The notes: generated by a model from the sequence alone, not told the origin. DNA of 64,000 nucleotides from CAXBNB01 sp965267535 (GCA_965267535.1 OZ254082.1:3534001-3598000); one strand, 5' to 3'; positions 33,285 to 42,742 are shown, counted from the first letter of the stretch. Numbers and translations: made by a program.

Positions 33285-35375
33285 ATGCTAATGTCAACAA
33301 TAAGAAAAACGATTTCCAACATACTATTCCTGTTTTGCTCAACCACACTACTGTATGGTCAGCATTCCTATGGAAGCAAACCAGCCGATATACATGCTAT
33401 CATCCAACAGCTAAGGGAGGAAAACACTGACTCTCTTCACTTTGCCTTGCTCAATCAGGTATATCAACACTATATTACGCTGGACATCTCCAAGGCATCT
33501 GCCTGGGTAGATGAAGCTACGGCATTAGCCAAGAAAACCACTGACCCGGATATCCAGATATCGTGTTACTCACTGATAGCAGACTACAAGCTTAAAACCG
33601 GCAGGCACCTCGACGCAAAATATTGCTACAACAAAGCCCTTGAAGTAAGCTTACAAACACAGGATTCCACAGCAGAAGCAGATGCGCTCTACAATCTGGG
33701 CACTACTCATAATTTTATGGGAGATTATATAAAAGCGCTGGAATACTACCACGAATCCATGAGTATAGCCAAGGCCATAGATGACCAGAGCCGACAAGCC
33801 GAAATAGTAGCGCACATTGGTGTATTGTATTACATTCAGCAGGATCATAAAAACGCGATACGATACCTTGAAAACGCCCTTTCGCTCAATACTAAACTAA
33901 ACAACAAAGCCGCTATAGCAGAAAACCTCAGCGACCTGGGCAAAGTATACCACGACCTGAGTAAAGACACCCAAAACGACTCTCACCTACACACCTCAGT
34001 AGAATACTACAAAAAAGCGCTGCAGCTGATCAAAACAACAAACAACCGAAACTACAAAAGCGGCATCAAAGCCAACCTGGGTATCGTTTACGGCGAGTTG
34101 GGACAATTTGACATTGCCATGAAATACCTCAGAAACTCGCTGAAAATATCAATTCAGATGCAGGATCTAGAGAGTGAGGCTACCTGTTATAATTACATCG
34201 CCGAAGTATACTACCTACAAAAAAACTACCAGGAGGCTAAAAACTTCTTCAGCAAAGCCTATGTACTAGGAAGCTCTATCAATAGCAAAACCACCATACT
34301 GACTGCCTACGGCGGGTTGGCCAAAGTATGCGAGCAAAAGAAAAACTACAAAGAAGCCTACATTTATCATGTAAAATTTAAAGCTGCACAGGACAGCCTA
34401 TACTCTATTGAAAAAAATTCACGTTTCAATACCCTGATGGCCATCTACGAAGCAGAAAAAAAAGAACAACAAATAAAAAACTTACAAAAAGACACTGCTC
34501 TTCAGAAGCTGGAGCTTAAACAACAGAAAACCTACAAAGTACTCAGTATCATTGCTGCCAGTATATTTGCGTTGCTTTCGATCACTGTGCTCTGGCTATA
34601 TCGCCAACTCCACCACAGCAAACTTAGCCTGGAACAAACCAACGCTAACCTGCTTTCCTATCAAAAAGAGCTCTCTACACTCAATACAATGAAAGACCGT
34701 TTTTTTGCTACTATCGCGCACGATCTCCGCGGTGGCCTCACCTCTTTTGAAGGAATAGGTAGTGTGATAAGAAACCACATGAATAAAGGACGAACAGATA
34801 GAATAATCGGTGTAGCAGAAAAAATAGACAAATCGGCTCATTCGCTCAACACCATGCTGGACAGCCTCCTGAGTTGGGCTATCACCCAGCTCGGCAATGC
34901 CCCCTTCAACCCTGAAACTATAAACCTTAACACTCTGGTATCCTCCATCGCACACTCTTTTCACGATACAGCCAGTGCCAAAAACATACTTTTCGCTATC
35001 AACATACCGGATCACACCCTGGTATCTGCAGATCCCAATGGCTTAAGTGTAGTATTGAGAAACCTACTCAGCAACGCCTTTCGCTTCACCCCGGCCGGAG
35101 GACGTATAGGCATTTTTGCCCAGGACAATGAAGACAAGGTATATGTAGAGGTAAGTGACTCAGGCGTTGGTATTCATCCTAAAAAAATAAACTCTCTATT
35201 TAAGATTGACGGCAACAAATCCACCCCCGACACCTCCGGTGTAAAGGGTGCAGGCCTTGGATTGGTCCTTTGCAAAGAATTTATTCAATTGCATAAAGGT
35301 GAAATTCAGGTAAAAAGCGAGTTAGACAAAGGATCGACCTTTTATTTCTTCCTGCACAAGCCTGACAAAAACTAA
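33285..35375 (+). CDS. TPR-containing sensor histidine kinase
   Basis: The kinase has about 696 residues from ATG 33285 (ATG 33291 is as good), which gives a clean signal peptide (TISNILFLFCSTTLLYGQ); the frame is open to 33237. The periplasmic part has about seven tetratricopeptide repeats (ADALYNLGTTHNFMGDYIKALEYYHES and similar). One transmembrane helix follows near residue 425 (VLSIIAASIFALLSITVLWLY), then a short coiled coil, HisKA with FFATIAHDLRGGLTSFEGI, and HATPase_c with VLRNLLSNAFRFTPAGG, VSDSGVGI and KGAGLGLVLCKEFI. No response regulator is adjacent. The input signal is unknown; TPR arrays usually bind a partner protein. Confidence 0.88.
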   Translation: MLMSTIRKTISNILFLFCSTTLLYGQHSYGSKPADIHAIIQQLREENTDSLHFALLNQVYQHYITLDISKASAWVDEATALAKKTTDPDIQISCYSLIADYKLKTGRHLDAKYCYNKALEVSLQTQDSTAEADALYNLGTTHNFMGDYIKALEYYHESMSIAKAIDDQSRQAEIVAHIGVLYYIQQDHKNAIRYLENALSLNTKLNNKAAIAENLSDLGKVYHDLSKDTQNDSHLHTSVEYYKKALQLIKTTNNRNYKSGIKANLGIVYGELGQFDIAMKYLRNSLKISIQMQDLESEATCYNYIAEVYYLQKNYQEAKNFFSKAYVLGSSINSKTTILTAYGGLAKVCEQKKNYKEAYIYHVKFKAAQDSLYSIEKNSRFNTLMAIYEAEKKEQQIKNLQKDTALQKLELKQQKTYKVLSIIAASIFALLSITVLWLYRQLHHSKLSLEQTNANLLSYQKELSTLNTMKDRFFATIAHDLRGGLTSFEGIGSVIRNHMNKGRTDRIIGVAEKIDKSAHSLNTMLDSLLSWAITQLGNAPFNPETINLNTLVSSIAHSFHDTASAKNILFAINIPDHTLVSADPNGLSVVLRNLLSNAFRFTPAGGRIGIFAQDNEDKVYVEVSDSGVGIHPKKINSLFKIDGNKSTPDTSGVKGAGLGLVLCKEFIQLHKGEIQVKSELDKGSTFYFFLHKPDKN

Positions 35376-35550
35376 CGAGGAACCCTGGGCACTCAGGCAT
35401 TTGGCCGGAATTAAACCCAATGAAGGACATGCTCACTAAAAAAATAAGGATACAGAAAAAGGAAAGCCAATTCCCGCTACGTACCTTTAAGCAAAAACAC
35501 TTAATATTACCTTTTTTTCTACTTAACAATATCTAAACTTAGAATATTCT

Positions 35551-35880
35551 ATGAGTGACATTAAGAAAGACTTTGTACACACCGTATTTTTTTGGTTGAA
35601 AAACCCAGATAGCAAAGAAGACAGAGCCACGTTTGAGGCTTCTCTGAAAAAATTTCTCGACGACAGCCTTTTTGTAAAGGGATTTCAGGTAGGTACTCCT
35701 GCAGTAGCAGAACGCGACGTAATAGATAGCTCTTATACCTACTCTTTATTAACAACCTTCCCTTCCAAAGAAGAGCACGACAAATATCAGCAGGAAGAAG
35801 CTCACCTGGTGTTCATCAATGAATGCAAGGAACTGTGGACCAAAGTGCTGGTATACGATTCTGAATCGATCTACGCTTAA
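35551..35880 (+). CDS. Dabb family (stress-responsive A/B barrel) protein
   Basis: This 109-residue dimeric alpha+beta barrel protein begins DFVHTVFFWLKNPDSKEDRATFEASLKKFL, the characteristic HxVxFWLK strand-helix of the Dabb fold. It continues with GTPAVAERDVIDSSYTYSLLTTFPSKEEHDKYQQEEAHLVFINEC, including the conserved HLxFI segment. Members range from stress proteins to polyketide cyclases; the role here is unknown. It is monocistronic, with a strong terminator 22 bp after the stop. Confidence 0.85.
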   Translation: MSDIKKDFVHTVFFWLKNPDSKEDRATFEASLKKFLDDSLFVKGFQVGTPAVAERDVIDSSYTYSLLTTFPSKEEHDKYQQEEAHLVFINECKELWTKVLVYDSESIYA

Positions 35881-35901
35881 AGTTTCTACCTTATCATACA
35901 T

Positions 35902-35935
35902 AAAAGGGTATCGCCAACACGATACCCTTTTTTTA
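35902..35935 (+). terminator. Intrinsic terminator after the Dabb gene
   Basis: A perfect 12-bp stem AAAAGGGTATCG/CGATACCCTTTT closes a 6-nt loop and ends in a T-run. Confidence 0.9.
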
Positions 35936-36025
35936 TTCCTCTAGTGGATTCAGCCCACTATCCTTCCCCATTCATCTGTTATTTCTTGCATTTTGTCGTT
36001 TTTTTATTAAAAAAAATCGAATTTG

Positions 36026-36039
36026 TTATGCATGCATAA
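36026..36039. promoter_or_regulatory. Palindromic operator 1 of the acyl-CoA dehydrogenase gene
   Basis: TTATGCATGCATAA is a perfect 14-bp palindrome located just upstream of the -7 element at 36050. With the related palindrome at 36063 it brackets the promoter. Such sites are typical of TetR, MarR or similar dimeric repressors of fatty-acid degradation. Confidence 0.7.
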
Positions 36040-36049
36040 TAAATATTTC

Positions 36050-36057
36050 TATATTTG
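36050..36057 (+). promoter_or_regulatory. Promoter -7 element of the acyl-CoA dehydrogenase gene
   Basis: TATATTTG matches TAnnTTTG perfectly and lies between the two palindromes, 65 bp before the start codon. A -33 TTTG is present at 36022, though the 24-bp spacing is longer than usual. Confidence 0.65.
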
Positions 36058-36062
36058 AAACT

Positions 36063-36078
36063 GTTATGCACGCATAAC
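36063..36078. promoter_or_regulatory. Palindromic operator 2 of the acyl-CoA dehydrogenase gene
   Basis: GTTATGCACGCATAAC is palindromic apart from its central AC and shares the TTATGCA half-site with the upstream site. Its centre is 38 bp from that of operator 1 and it covers the expected transcription start, so binding should repress. Confidence 0.72.
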
Positions 36079-36122
36079 ATATACGCTTTAACAAAAAAGA
36101 CCAATTAAAAACAAGTTCAATT

Positions 36123-37916
36123 ATGGATGTACAGGAAAAATATTCGATCAAAGGAGGTGAGTTTCTAATACGTGAAACCAATTGCCAGGAAATATTTATT
36201 CCGGAAGATTTCTCCGAAGAACAACGCATGATGGCAGAAGCCACAAACGACTTTATTAAAAAGGAAATCCAGCCAAACATTGACAAAATCGAAAAACAAG
36301 AAGATGGTATTATGCCATCTCTTATTGAAAAAGCCGGTGAACTTGGGCTACTCGGGGTATCTGTGCCCGAAGAGTATGGCGGATTGGGCATGAGCTTCAA
36401 TACCTCTATGCTCATAGCCGATAAAATTGGTTCCACAGGATCGTTTTCAACTGCTTATGGTGCCCATACAGGCATAGGCACATTGCCTATCCTGTACTAT
36501 GGCACTGAAGAACAAAAAAAGAAATATTTGCCTAAGATAGCCTCAGGCGAATGGAAAACATGCTATTGTCTGACTGAACCCGACTCTGGCTCTGATGCCA
36601 ACGCGGGCAAAACGAAAGCCACTCTGACTGATGACGGTAAGGACTACCTGATCAACGGACAAAAAATGTGGATATCGAATGGTGGCTTTGCAGATATGTT
36701 TATCGTCTTTGCTAAAATAGAAGACGACAAAAACCTTACAGCCTTTCTGGTTGAAAAATCATTTGGCGGCATCACTATGAACGACGAAGAGGTAAAACTC
36801 GGCATCAAAGGTTCATCTACACGACAAGTATTCTTCAACGACACGAAAGTACCTGTAGAAAATATGCTTTCAGAGCGAGAAAACGGATTCAAAATAGCTG
36901 TAAACATTCTAAACATAGGCAGAATCAAACTGGGAGCCGGAGTGATCGGCGGCTGTGTGGAAGTAACCAATACGGCACTTAACTACGCCAACGAGCGCAA
37001 GCAGTTTGGTGTATCCATATCGAGCTTCGGAGCTATCAAGCACAAGCTTGCTGAAATGGCCATCAGGACATTCGTAACTGAATCTGCCGCATATAGAGCA
37101 GGACAAAACATAGATGATAAAATTGACGACCTCATAGCCAATGGAGTACCCGAGGCAGAAGCCAAACTCAAAAGCTTTGAGCAGTTTGCTATTGAATGTG
37201 CCATTATAAAGATACATGGATCAGAAGTATTGGACTATATAGTAGATGAGGGCTTACAGATATACGGGGGCATGGGCTTTTCTGAAGAAGCACCTATGGC
37301 AAGAGCCTACAGAGATGCCAGAATTACCCGTATCTATGAAGGCACAAACGAGATAAACCGTATGCTGCTGGTAGGCATGATACTCAAAAGAGCCATGAAG
37401 GGCGAATTGAACGTGATGGAACCTGCCATGGCCGTGGCTAAAGAATTGACAGCTGTACCTTCATTTGAGTCCGTTGACTTGTCTGCACCTCTGGCTGAGG
37501 AAAAAGAAGCACTCAAGAAGCTGAAAAAAGCCGTATTGATGGTTGCAGGAAAGGCCGCTCAGACTTTTGGCCCGAAGCTGAACGACGAGCAGGAAATACT
37601 GATGAACATAGCAGACATGCTCATTGAAATATACGCCAGCGAATCGGCTGTGCTCAGAGCAGAGAAGCTTATCCAACTCAAAGGAGAAGAAGCATGCAAA
37701 CTACAGCTTCATGCCGCCAGAGTGTATTTTCACGATGCTGTGGACAAAATAAACAAAGCTGGTAAAGAAGCTATACTGGCATTTACAAAGGGAGATGAAC
37801 AGAAGGTGATGCTTATGGGCATGAAACGATATACAAAGATTAACCCCATTAACCCAAAAATCCTTAGGAGAGAAATTGCTGATGCGATGATCTCCGCAAA
37901 TCAACATGTGTTTTAA
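36123..37916 (+). CDS. Long acyl-CoA dehydrogenase (beta-oxidation)
   Basis: The 597-residue FAD enzyme introduces the 2,3-double bond in acyl-CoA. The dehydrogenase core spans residues about 30-420: CYCLTEPDSGSDANAGKTKA (FAD/substrate loop), MWISNGGFADMFIVFAKI, ERKQFGVSISSFGAIKHKLAEMA, and the catalytic region IYGGMGFSEEAPMARAYRDARITRIYEGTNEINRMLL, whose Glu in YEGTNEI is the expected base. A C-terminal extension of about 170 residues makes it longer than the usual 380-residue enzymes, like the very-long-chain type. In other Bacteroidota this gene often follows 3-hydroxyacyl-CoA dehydrogenase and thiolase genes; here it stands alone under a paired-operator promoter. Confidence 0.94.
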   Translation: MDVQEKYSIKGGEFLIRETNCQEIFIPEDFSEEQRMMAEATNDFIKKEIQPNIDKIEKQEDGIMPSLIEKAGELGLLGVSVPEEYGGLGMSFNTSMLIADKIGSTGSFSTAYGAHTGIGTLPILYYGTEEQKKKYLPKIASGEWKTCYCLTEPDSGSDANAGKTKATLTDDGKDYLINGQKMWISNGGFADMFIVFAKIEDDKNLTAFLVEKSFGGITMNDEEVKLGIKGSSTRQVFFNDTKVPVENMLSERENGFKIAVNILNIGRIKLGAGVIGGCVEVTNTALNYANERKQFGVSISSFGAIKHKLAEMAIRTFVTESAAYRAGQNIDDKIDDLIANGVPEAEAKLKSFEQFAIECAIIKIHGSEVLDYIVDEGLQIYGGMGFSEEAPMARAYRDARITRIYEGTNEINRMLLVGMILKRAMKGELNVMEPAMAVAKELTAVPSFESVDLSAPLAEEKEALKKLKKAVLMVAGKAAQTFGPKLNDEQEILMNIADMLIEIYASESAVLRAEKLIQLKGEEACKLQLHAARVYFHDAVDKINKAGKEAILAFTKGDEQKVMLMGMKRYTKINPINPKILRREIADAMISANQHVF

Positions 37917-37941
37917 GTAATATTTATGTGATTCTACTTTT

Positions 37942-37974
37942 AAGTCGCTCTGGTGGTTCGGAGCGACTTTTTTT
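37942..37974 (+). terminator. Intrinsic terminator after the acyl-CoA dehydrogenase gene
   Basis: A perfect 9-bp stem AAGTCGCTC/GAGCGACTT closes a 10-nt loop and is followed by seven T. Confidence 0.9.
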
Positions 37975-37978
37975 ATAC

Positions 37979-39193
37979 TTACTCCAATTGCTTGTAATAA
38001 AACAATTCATAATCAGGCATCAAATCCGGATGAATCATCTTAATATGATCAGCCAGAATAATATCGGGACGTACTATCCCCGACTCGAAATAATCGTTGG
38101 CTCCTGCCGAATTTACCCGGTGGGTATAAGAGTAAACCTGCCCTTGTCTAAACGCATCAAATCCACCATAGCGCTCGTCAGCATCACGAAGCTCTGAAAG
38201 AGATTGAAACCCTCCTACTCCAATCCATTTGTCGGCTGTATATGCTTTCTCGTAAACAACCTCAAAATCTAAATTTAGCCACCCTGTGCTGTTATCTTTA
38301 CTCCACAAGTACTGCCCTCCGGCATCCTGTATCAGCTTGGATCCGTAGTTTTGACCTCCAGGCATATACCACGAACCACCATAGAGCGTACCGCTAAATA
38401 CAGCAGGATAAACAGACGCTCTGGATGCCAGAGATTTGAGAGAGTCATAGCGCTGCACTACACGATCAAAAAAAACAGTAGCTTCAGCTTCTTTATCGAA
38501 AAAGACACTCATAAACTTCAACCACTCTGCTCGTCCTAAAATCGTTTTTTCCATGTAATCGGCATTGATCACCACAGGAAGGCCCAGCTCTTCGAGTTTG
38601 TTGAGCTGGCGGTTTTCTCTGCCCATATTAAAAGCCATAACCACATCGGGAGACAAAGCCAGTATCGTTTCCAGATTCATCTGAGCTTCCGCTCCCACCT
38701 CCTGTATATTTCCCGATTTTACCTTTTGGAGCACATCAGGAGAATAAATATATTGAGTCTGAGGAAATCCTTTCAAGCAGTCAATTACACCGAGGGTCTC
38801 TAACAACACTACCTGAGAAGTAGAGTTGCAAACTACCTTTTTTAACGGTATAATAATTTCCTGCCCCAGAGAATCTATCGCAGGGTTGGTTGGCGTGCTT
38901 TCGTGACGCAATACATAACGGATCGGCGAAGTGCTCCCCTGCCAGGGTGTTTTTATTGTCACTATTTTGTACCCTTCTTTATAAGCCACATCAAATGCAC
39001 TGGCATACTCAATTTTGACACGGGCAGATTGCTGAGGCTTATTGCCCCGACCATCGGATATACCGCCCGACTGATTTCGATGGCTTTCGCAAGCAATGAA
39101 GAAAAAACACACCAATAGGAGAGCAAGAATATTTTTCAAGGAAATTCTTTTAGGTAGAAAATGTAAAGATGAGTAAGAAAACAACAATCCCAT
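37979..39193 (-). CDS. ABC-type cobalamin/siderophore binding lipoprotein (BtuF-like)
   Basis: This 404-residue periplasmic binding protein is of the helical-backbone cluster that serves cobalamin and iron-siderophore importers. The lipoprotein signal ends VCFFFIAC. A central region reads VLLETLGVIDCLKGFPQTQYIYSPDVLQ, then NLETILALSPDVVMAFNMG (the typical NxExIlaLxPDlVi motif), LPVVINADYMEKTILGRAEWLKFMSVFF and VRPDIILADHIKMIHPDLMP near the end. Start choice is uncertain: ATG 39193 or an internal TTG at 39139 that would put the signal at the very N-terminus. The neighbouring cobalamin riboswitch and BtuB favour B12. No permease or ATPase genes are adjacent. Confidence 0.82.
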   Translation of the reverse strand: MGLLFSYSSLHFLPKRISLKNILALLLVCFFFIACESHRNQSGGISDGRGNKPQQSARVKIEYASAFDVAYKEGYKIVTIKTPWQGSTSPIRYVLRHESTPTNPAIDSLGQEIIIPLKKVVCNSTSQVVLLETLGVIDCLKGFPQTQYIYSPDVLQKVKSGNIQEVGAEAQMNLETILALSPDVVMAFNMGRENRQLNKLEELGLPVVINADYMEKTILGRAEWLKFMSVFFDKEAEATVFFDRVVQRYDSLKSLASRASVYPAVFSGTLYGGSWYMPGGQNYGSKLIQDAGGQYLWSKDNSTGWLNLDFEVVYEKAYTADKWIGVGGFQSLSELRDADERYGGFDAFRQGQVYSYTHRVNSAGANDYFESGIVRPDIILADHIKMIHPDLMPDYELFYYKQLE

Positions 39194-39251
39194 AAAAAAG
39201 GAGACTCAAAAGAATAAACCTCCAGCTTGCACGAGTCGATAAATTTTGGCT

Positions 39252-39713
39252 TTACCTCATATAATGGCTACCGGCCTGCATAGTGGCATATTCTCTCATT
39301 GCCTGATACTCCTGATTGTCAAGTACATCACAGGCCCTTCCTCCTCCAGGCATATTAAAATCTTTACCTACCAGCCACCACTGCAACGCAAACTCACGAG
39401 CTTTGTCCCGATCTACTGCAAACTGACTCACACACGAATCGCACGCCATCCATACCTGATCTTTTTCTGCTGTTTTTTCAAAAATAATTTTACGCATACG
39501 GGTGGCCTGTTCGTCCTTCTTATCAAAATGTGCTGTAGTATAACACATCGTTTCCGGCTCTACCATTTTCCGATCCCAGTATTGCTTGGAAATCACCACC
39601 TGAGCTGTGGTAAGGGCAAACCCCTCTTCGTATTCCATTCTGGACTTACAAACACTACACAATGTAGCCTTGTGCTTTTTTTTCTTTTTAAACAGGTTGG
39701 TTATAAATGTCAT
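39252..39713 (-). CDS. Cys-rich conserved protein of the B12 neighbourhood, unknown
   Basis: A 153-residue cytoplasmic protein has two CxxC motifs (LCSVCKSRMEYEEG near residue 18 and WMACDSCVSQF near residue 90) that probably bind one zinc. A further conserved-looking segment reads WWLVGKDFNMPGGGRACDVL. It has no signal peptide; the basic FKKKKKHK lies at the N-terminus. It is upstream of the BtuF-like gene on the same strand (58 bp) and divergent from the riboswitch-controlled btuB. I do not recognise a named family, and its role in B12 uptake is only suggested by position. Confidence 0.6.
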   Translation of the reverse strand: MTFITNLFKKKKKHKATLCSVCKSRMEYEEGFALTTAQVVISKQYWDRKMVEPETMCYTTAHFDKKDEQATRMRKIIFEKTAEKDQVWMACDSCVSQFAVDRDKAREFALQWWLVGKDFNMPGGGRACDVLDNQEYQAMREYATMQAGSHYMR

Positions 39714-39868
39714 TGGTGGTCGTCTTTTTTGGCGGTATTGGGTGACACCACATACACCGACGTGTTAACAAAACGAATAGTTACACACGTATAAGATTCA
39801 TTTCGAGTAGAAATAGTTGCACTCAGGTAGAAAATATTTTACAAAATGCACTAATCTTGCGTCGATTA

Positions 39869-40052
39869 TTGGTTTTCGAGTGAAGTTTTCTTCATCGAAA
39901 TTAAAAGGGAATTTGGTGATCGATTGACCGAAAATCCAAAGCTGTCCCCGCAACTGTAATTCCACTTCATGGTTTTTGACATGACACAGCCACTGCTCCG
40001 TATGAGTGGGAAGGCTCTCAAAAACCGGATAAGCCAGGAGACCTGCCTGTAA
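39869..40052 (+). promoter_or_regulatory. Cobalamin riboswitch
   Basis: All main landmarks of the AdoCbl riboswitch occur in order on the plus strand: AGGGAATTTGGTG (about 39906), AATCCAAAGCTGTCCCCGCAA (about 39933) ending CTGTAA, AGCCACTGCTCCG with GAGTGGGAAGGCT (about 39988-40017), and the B12 box AAGCCAGGAGACCTGCCT (40031-40048). TAATCTTG at 39852-39859 is a plausible promoter element. It lies 122 bp before the btuB-like gene and should reduce its expression when cobalamin is sufficient. Confidence 0.95.
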
Positions 40053-40173
40053 TCATTTATCTGAGCTTTCGGGAGAAAAGTGATGAATACACGGCTGTCA
40101 ATCCATGGCAAGACAGCTTTCTATTCTCTTTCAACCCTGGGCTCATAGTTATTTACATCTTATAAAAAATACT

Positions 40174-42063
40174 ATGAGAACATTATCAAAAAAAACCTTT
40201 CAATCAATGGCAATTGCCCTACTGGGAGTAGGGATGAGCAATGTGTCGGCGCAGGAAGCCAGCACACAAAACCTACCTTTGGACAAGGTAGTAGTAACAG
40301 GCACTAAATTTGAATTGCCGGTAGAAAAATCCGGCAAAACCATTTACAAAATTACTGCAAAGGATATTGAGCAAAATGCCGGCAAATCAGTGGCCAATTT
40401 TCTCAACGAAGTACCGGGCATGCATGTAGACGGCTCGTTGAATCACCCCGGCACTAACCAAACTTATTACCTACGGGGAGGGCGGGATAAACATACCCTA
40501 ATACTGATTGATGGTGTTCCGCTTAATGATCCATCGGGGATCAGTGCCACATACGACCTTCGCTTTCTTTCTATGAGTCAGGTAGAATCTATCGAAATCC
40601 TAAAAGGCGGGCTCAGTACCTTGCACGGCACAGGCGCAGCATCCGGTGTAATCAGCATCAAGCTAAAAGAAGCCACTCAAGATACCGTAAACGCAGAAGT
40701 AGGAGTTAAAACAGGGTCATTCGGAACGCTGGGAGGAAATGTAGGTGTAAGCGGAACTGCTGACAAATTCAGCTACCAGCTCTCTGGAAATTTACTGAGT
40801 GTAGACGGCATGTCAGTAGCTTCCGACGAAAAGTCTAACACCAAATTCGATAAAGACACCTGGAAACAACAAAACGGGCTACTCAAATTGGGATATAAAT
40901 TTTCTGACAAGTTTAATCTGGGCTTAGTGACCGGCTATGATGACTTTAAGGCCGATTACGACAATGGCGCCCATGCTGATGGCGACAACCGTCAGCTCAG
41001 CAATCAGTTTAGAATAGGACTAACCCCTACCTTTACATACACCAAGGGAAGCGTGCAACTCAAAGCGCTGGCAAACTATAACGACAAGGAATTTGAGAGC
41101 CAGTATCCGAGTCATAGCAAAGGAAAAAACATACAAACTGACCTTGTACACCAGCACCAAATCAACGACTACCTAAAAGTGCTGTGGGGACTAAACATAC
41201 AGGACCTGTCATTCAAAAATGTAGGCACAGACGATTTCAACGACAATCATTTTACGCTGTTTGATCAGTATGCTTCTTTGTTTTTTGAAAACAACAACGG
41301 CCTGAATATTCATGGCGGAATACGCCTCAACACACACAGCACATACGATTCCAAATTGGTATACAACCTGAACCCTTCGTATTTGATTGCTCTATCTGAC
41401 GAAGTAAGCCTGAAGCTGCTGGCCAATGTATCTACATCATACATAACCCCTTCCCTGTATCAGCTATACTCCGCTTTTGGCAACAAGGACCTGACTCCAG
41501 AAGAATCTACAAATTATGAAGGAGGAGCGGCTCTATATCTGGGAAGCAAAGTTGTAGTCAACCTCAACTACTTCCACAGAGACGAAACCAACCCGATAGG
41601 CTGGGATCCTACACGAGGTGAATCAGGTGGATACGCTAACCTAACGAACATCAGGACGGTAAAAGGCTTTGAGCTCGATGCGAAATGGAATATTACTGAT
41701 CGGTGGACTGCCGGAGGGTACTATACGCATACCTCTACCAATCGGGAAACCGAGTTTTACAGAATACCCAAAGAAAAAGCAGGAATCTCACTGGGTTTTG
41801 ACGCAACCAGCACGACGCACCTTGCAGCCAATGCTAATTTTACCAGCAAGCGCACCGTTCAGGACTTTAGTACATGGCCAGCTACTATTGTAGAATTGGA
41901 TAATTACACCATGGTAGACTTCTATGTACAGCAAAAAATACTCAACGACAACCTGACCATATATGGTGCTGCCAACAACCTACTCAATGCAGACTATGTG
42001 GGCGTATTGGGCTATACTGTCCGGGAAAGAAATTTCACACTTGGCTTAACATACAAACTATAA
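40174..42063 (+). CDS. btuB: TonB-dependent cobalamin receptor
   Basis: This 629-residue outer-membrane receptor starts at ATG 40174, giving a clear signal peptide (KKTFQSMAIALLGVGMSNVSAQ); earlier in-frame Met codons lie in the riboswitch expression platform. A TonB-box-like NLPLDKVVVTGTKFELPVEKS comes first, then the plug domain (VANFLNEVPGMHVDGSLN ... YYLRGGRDKHTLILIDGVPLNDP), then a 22-strand-type barrel ending with an aromatic/Leu strand (ERNFTLGLTYKL). Control by the upstream cobalamin riboswitch makes vitamin B12 or a corrinoid the expected substrate. The next gene starts 7 bp later. Confidence 0.92.
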   Translation: MRTLSKKTFQSMAIALLGVGMSNVSAQEASTQNLPLDKVVVTGTKFELPVEKSGKTIYKITAKDIEQNAGKSVANFLNEVPGMHVDGSLNHPGTNQTYYLRGGRDKHTLILIDGVPLNDPSGISATYDLRFLSMSQVESIEILKGGLSTLHGTGAASGVISIKLKEATQDTVNAEVGVKTGSFGTLGGNVGVSGTADKFSYQLSGNLLSVDGMSVASDEKSNTKFDKDTWKQQNGLLKLGYKFSDKFNLGLVTGYDDFKADYDNGAHADGDNRQLSNQFRIGLTPTFTYTKGSVQLKALANYNDKEFESQYPSHSKGKNIQTDLVHQHQINDYLKVLWGLNIQDLSFKNVGTDDFNDNHFTLFDQYASLFFENNNGLNIHGGIRLNTHSTYDSKLVYNLNPSYLIALSDEVSLKLLANVSTSYITPSLYQLYSAFGNKDLTPEESTNYEGGAALYLGSKVVVNLNYFHRDETNPIGWDPTRGESGGYANLTNIRTVKGFELDAKWNITDRWTAGGYYTHTSTNRETEFYRIPKEKAGISLGFDATSTTHLAANANFTSKRTVQDFSTWPATIVELDNYTMVDFYVQQKILNDNLTIYGAANNLLNADYVGVLGYTVRERNFTLGLTYKL

Positions 42064-42070
42064 ACTTATC

Positions 42071-42742
42071 ATGTCTTTATCCTCTATCTCGGAGAAGAAT
42101 AGGCTACTCTGCTCGTGGAGCGGGGGTAAGGACTCATGCTATGCGCTAATGAAAATGCTGCAAAAGGGCTTTTCGTTAGCGCATTTGCTCAATGTAACCA
42201 ACGAAAACGGTGATCGGTCTCGGTCTCATGGGCTTTCGCCGGACATGATCAGAGCACAAGCCAAAGCGTTGGGAGCCCCCATTCATTTTGTATCATCCAG
42301 CTGGGAGGATTACGAGCAGCGTTTTATCAGCTCCCTGGTGCATCTTAAAAATACTGCTGCAGTAAGTGACATTGTATATGGCGATATCGACATAGAAAGC
42401 CACAAACAATGGGAAGAAAAAGTAGCACAGGCGGCAACTCTTAAACCCCACTTGCCCCTTTGGCAAAACGATCGGGAGCAGCTTGTGCATGACATGATAG
42501 GCGATGGCATAGAAGCTATTATCGTATCCTGTAATGAAACCATGGGAAAAGAATACCTGGGGCAACCAATCACTAAAGAACTGATACCAAAACTAAAGGC
42601 AATAGGCATAGATCCCTGTGGAGAAAACGGCGAATACCACACCCTTGTAGTCAATTGCCCCATTTTTTCTCAAAGAATAAAACCCAAAACAGGAGATATT
42701 CATGTAGTGGGCAACTACCATTTTCTCGACCTTTCTTTGTAA
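42071..42742 (+). CDS. Dph6-like ATP pyrophosphatase (diphthine-ammonia ligase family), copy 1
   Basis: This 223-residue PP-loop protein has the SWSGGKDSCYALMKML loop (residues 15-30) that binds ATP pyrophosphate. It also has the family segments HLLNVTNENGDRSRSHGLSPDMIRAQAKALG and DIVYGDIDIESHKQWEEKV, and the closing PCGENGEYHTLVVNCPIF. In archaea and eukaryotes this family amidates diphthine on EF2, which bacteria lack, so the bacterial reaction is unknown. It directly follows btuB (7 bp) and is probably under the same riboswitch. Confidence 0.85.
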   Translation: MSLSSISEKNRLLCSWSGGKDSCYALMKMLQKGFSLAHLLNVTNENGDRSRSHGLSPDMIRAQAKALGAPIHFVSSSWEDYEQRFISSLVHLKNTAAVSDIVYGDIDIESHKQWEEKVAQAATLKPHLPLWQNDREQLVHDMIGDGIEAIIVSCNETMGKEYLGQPITKELIPKLKAIGIDPCGENGEYHTLVVNCPIFSQRIKPKTGDIHVVGNYHFLDLSL

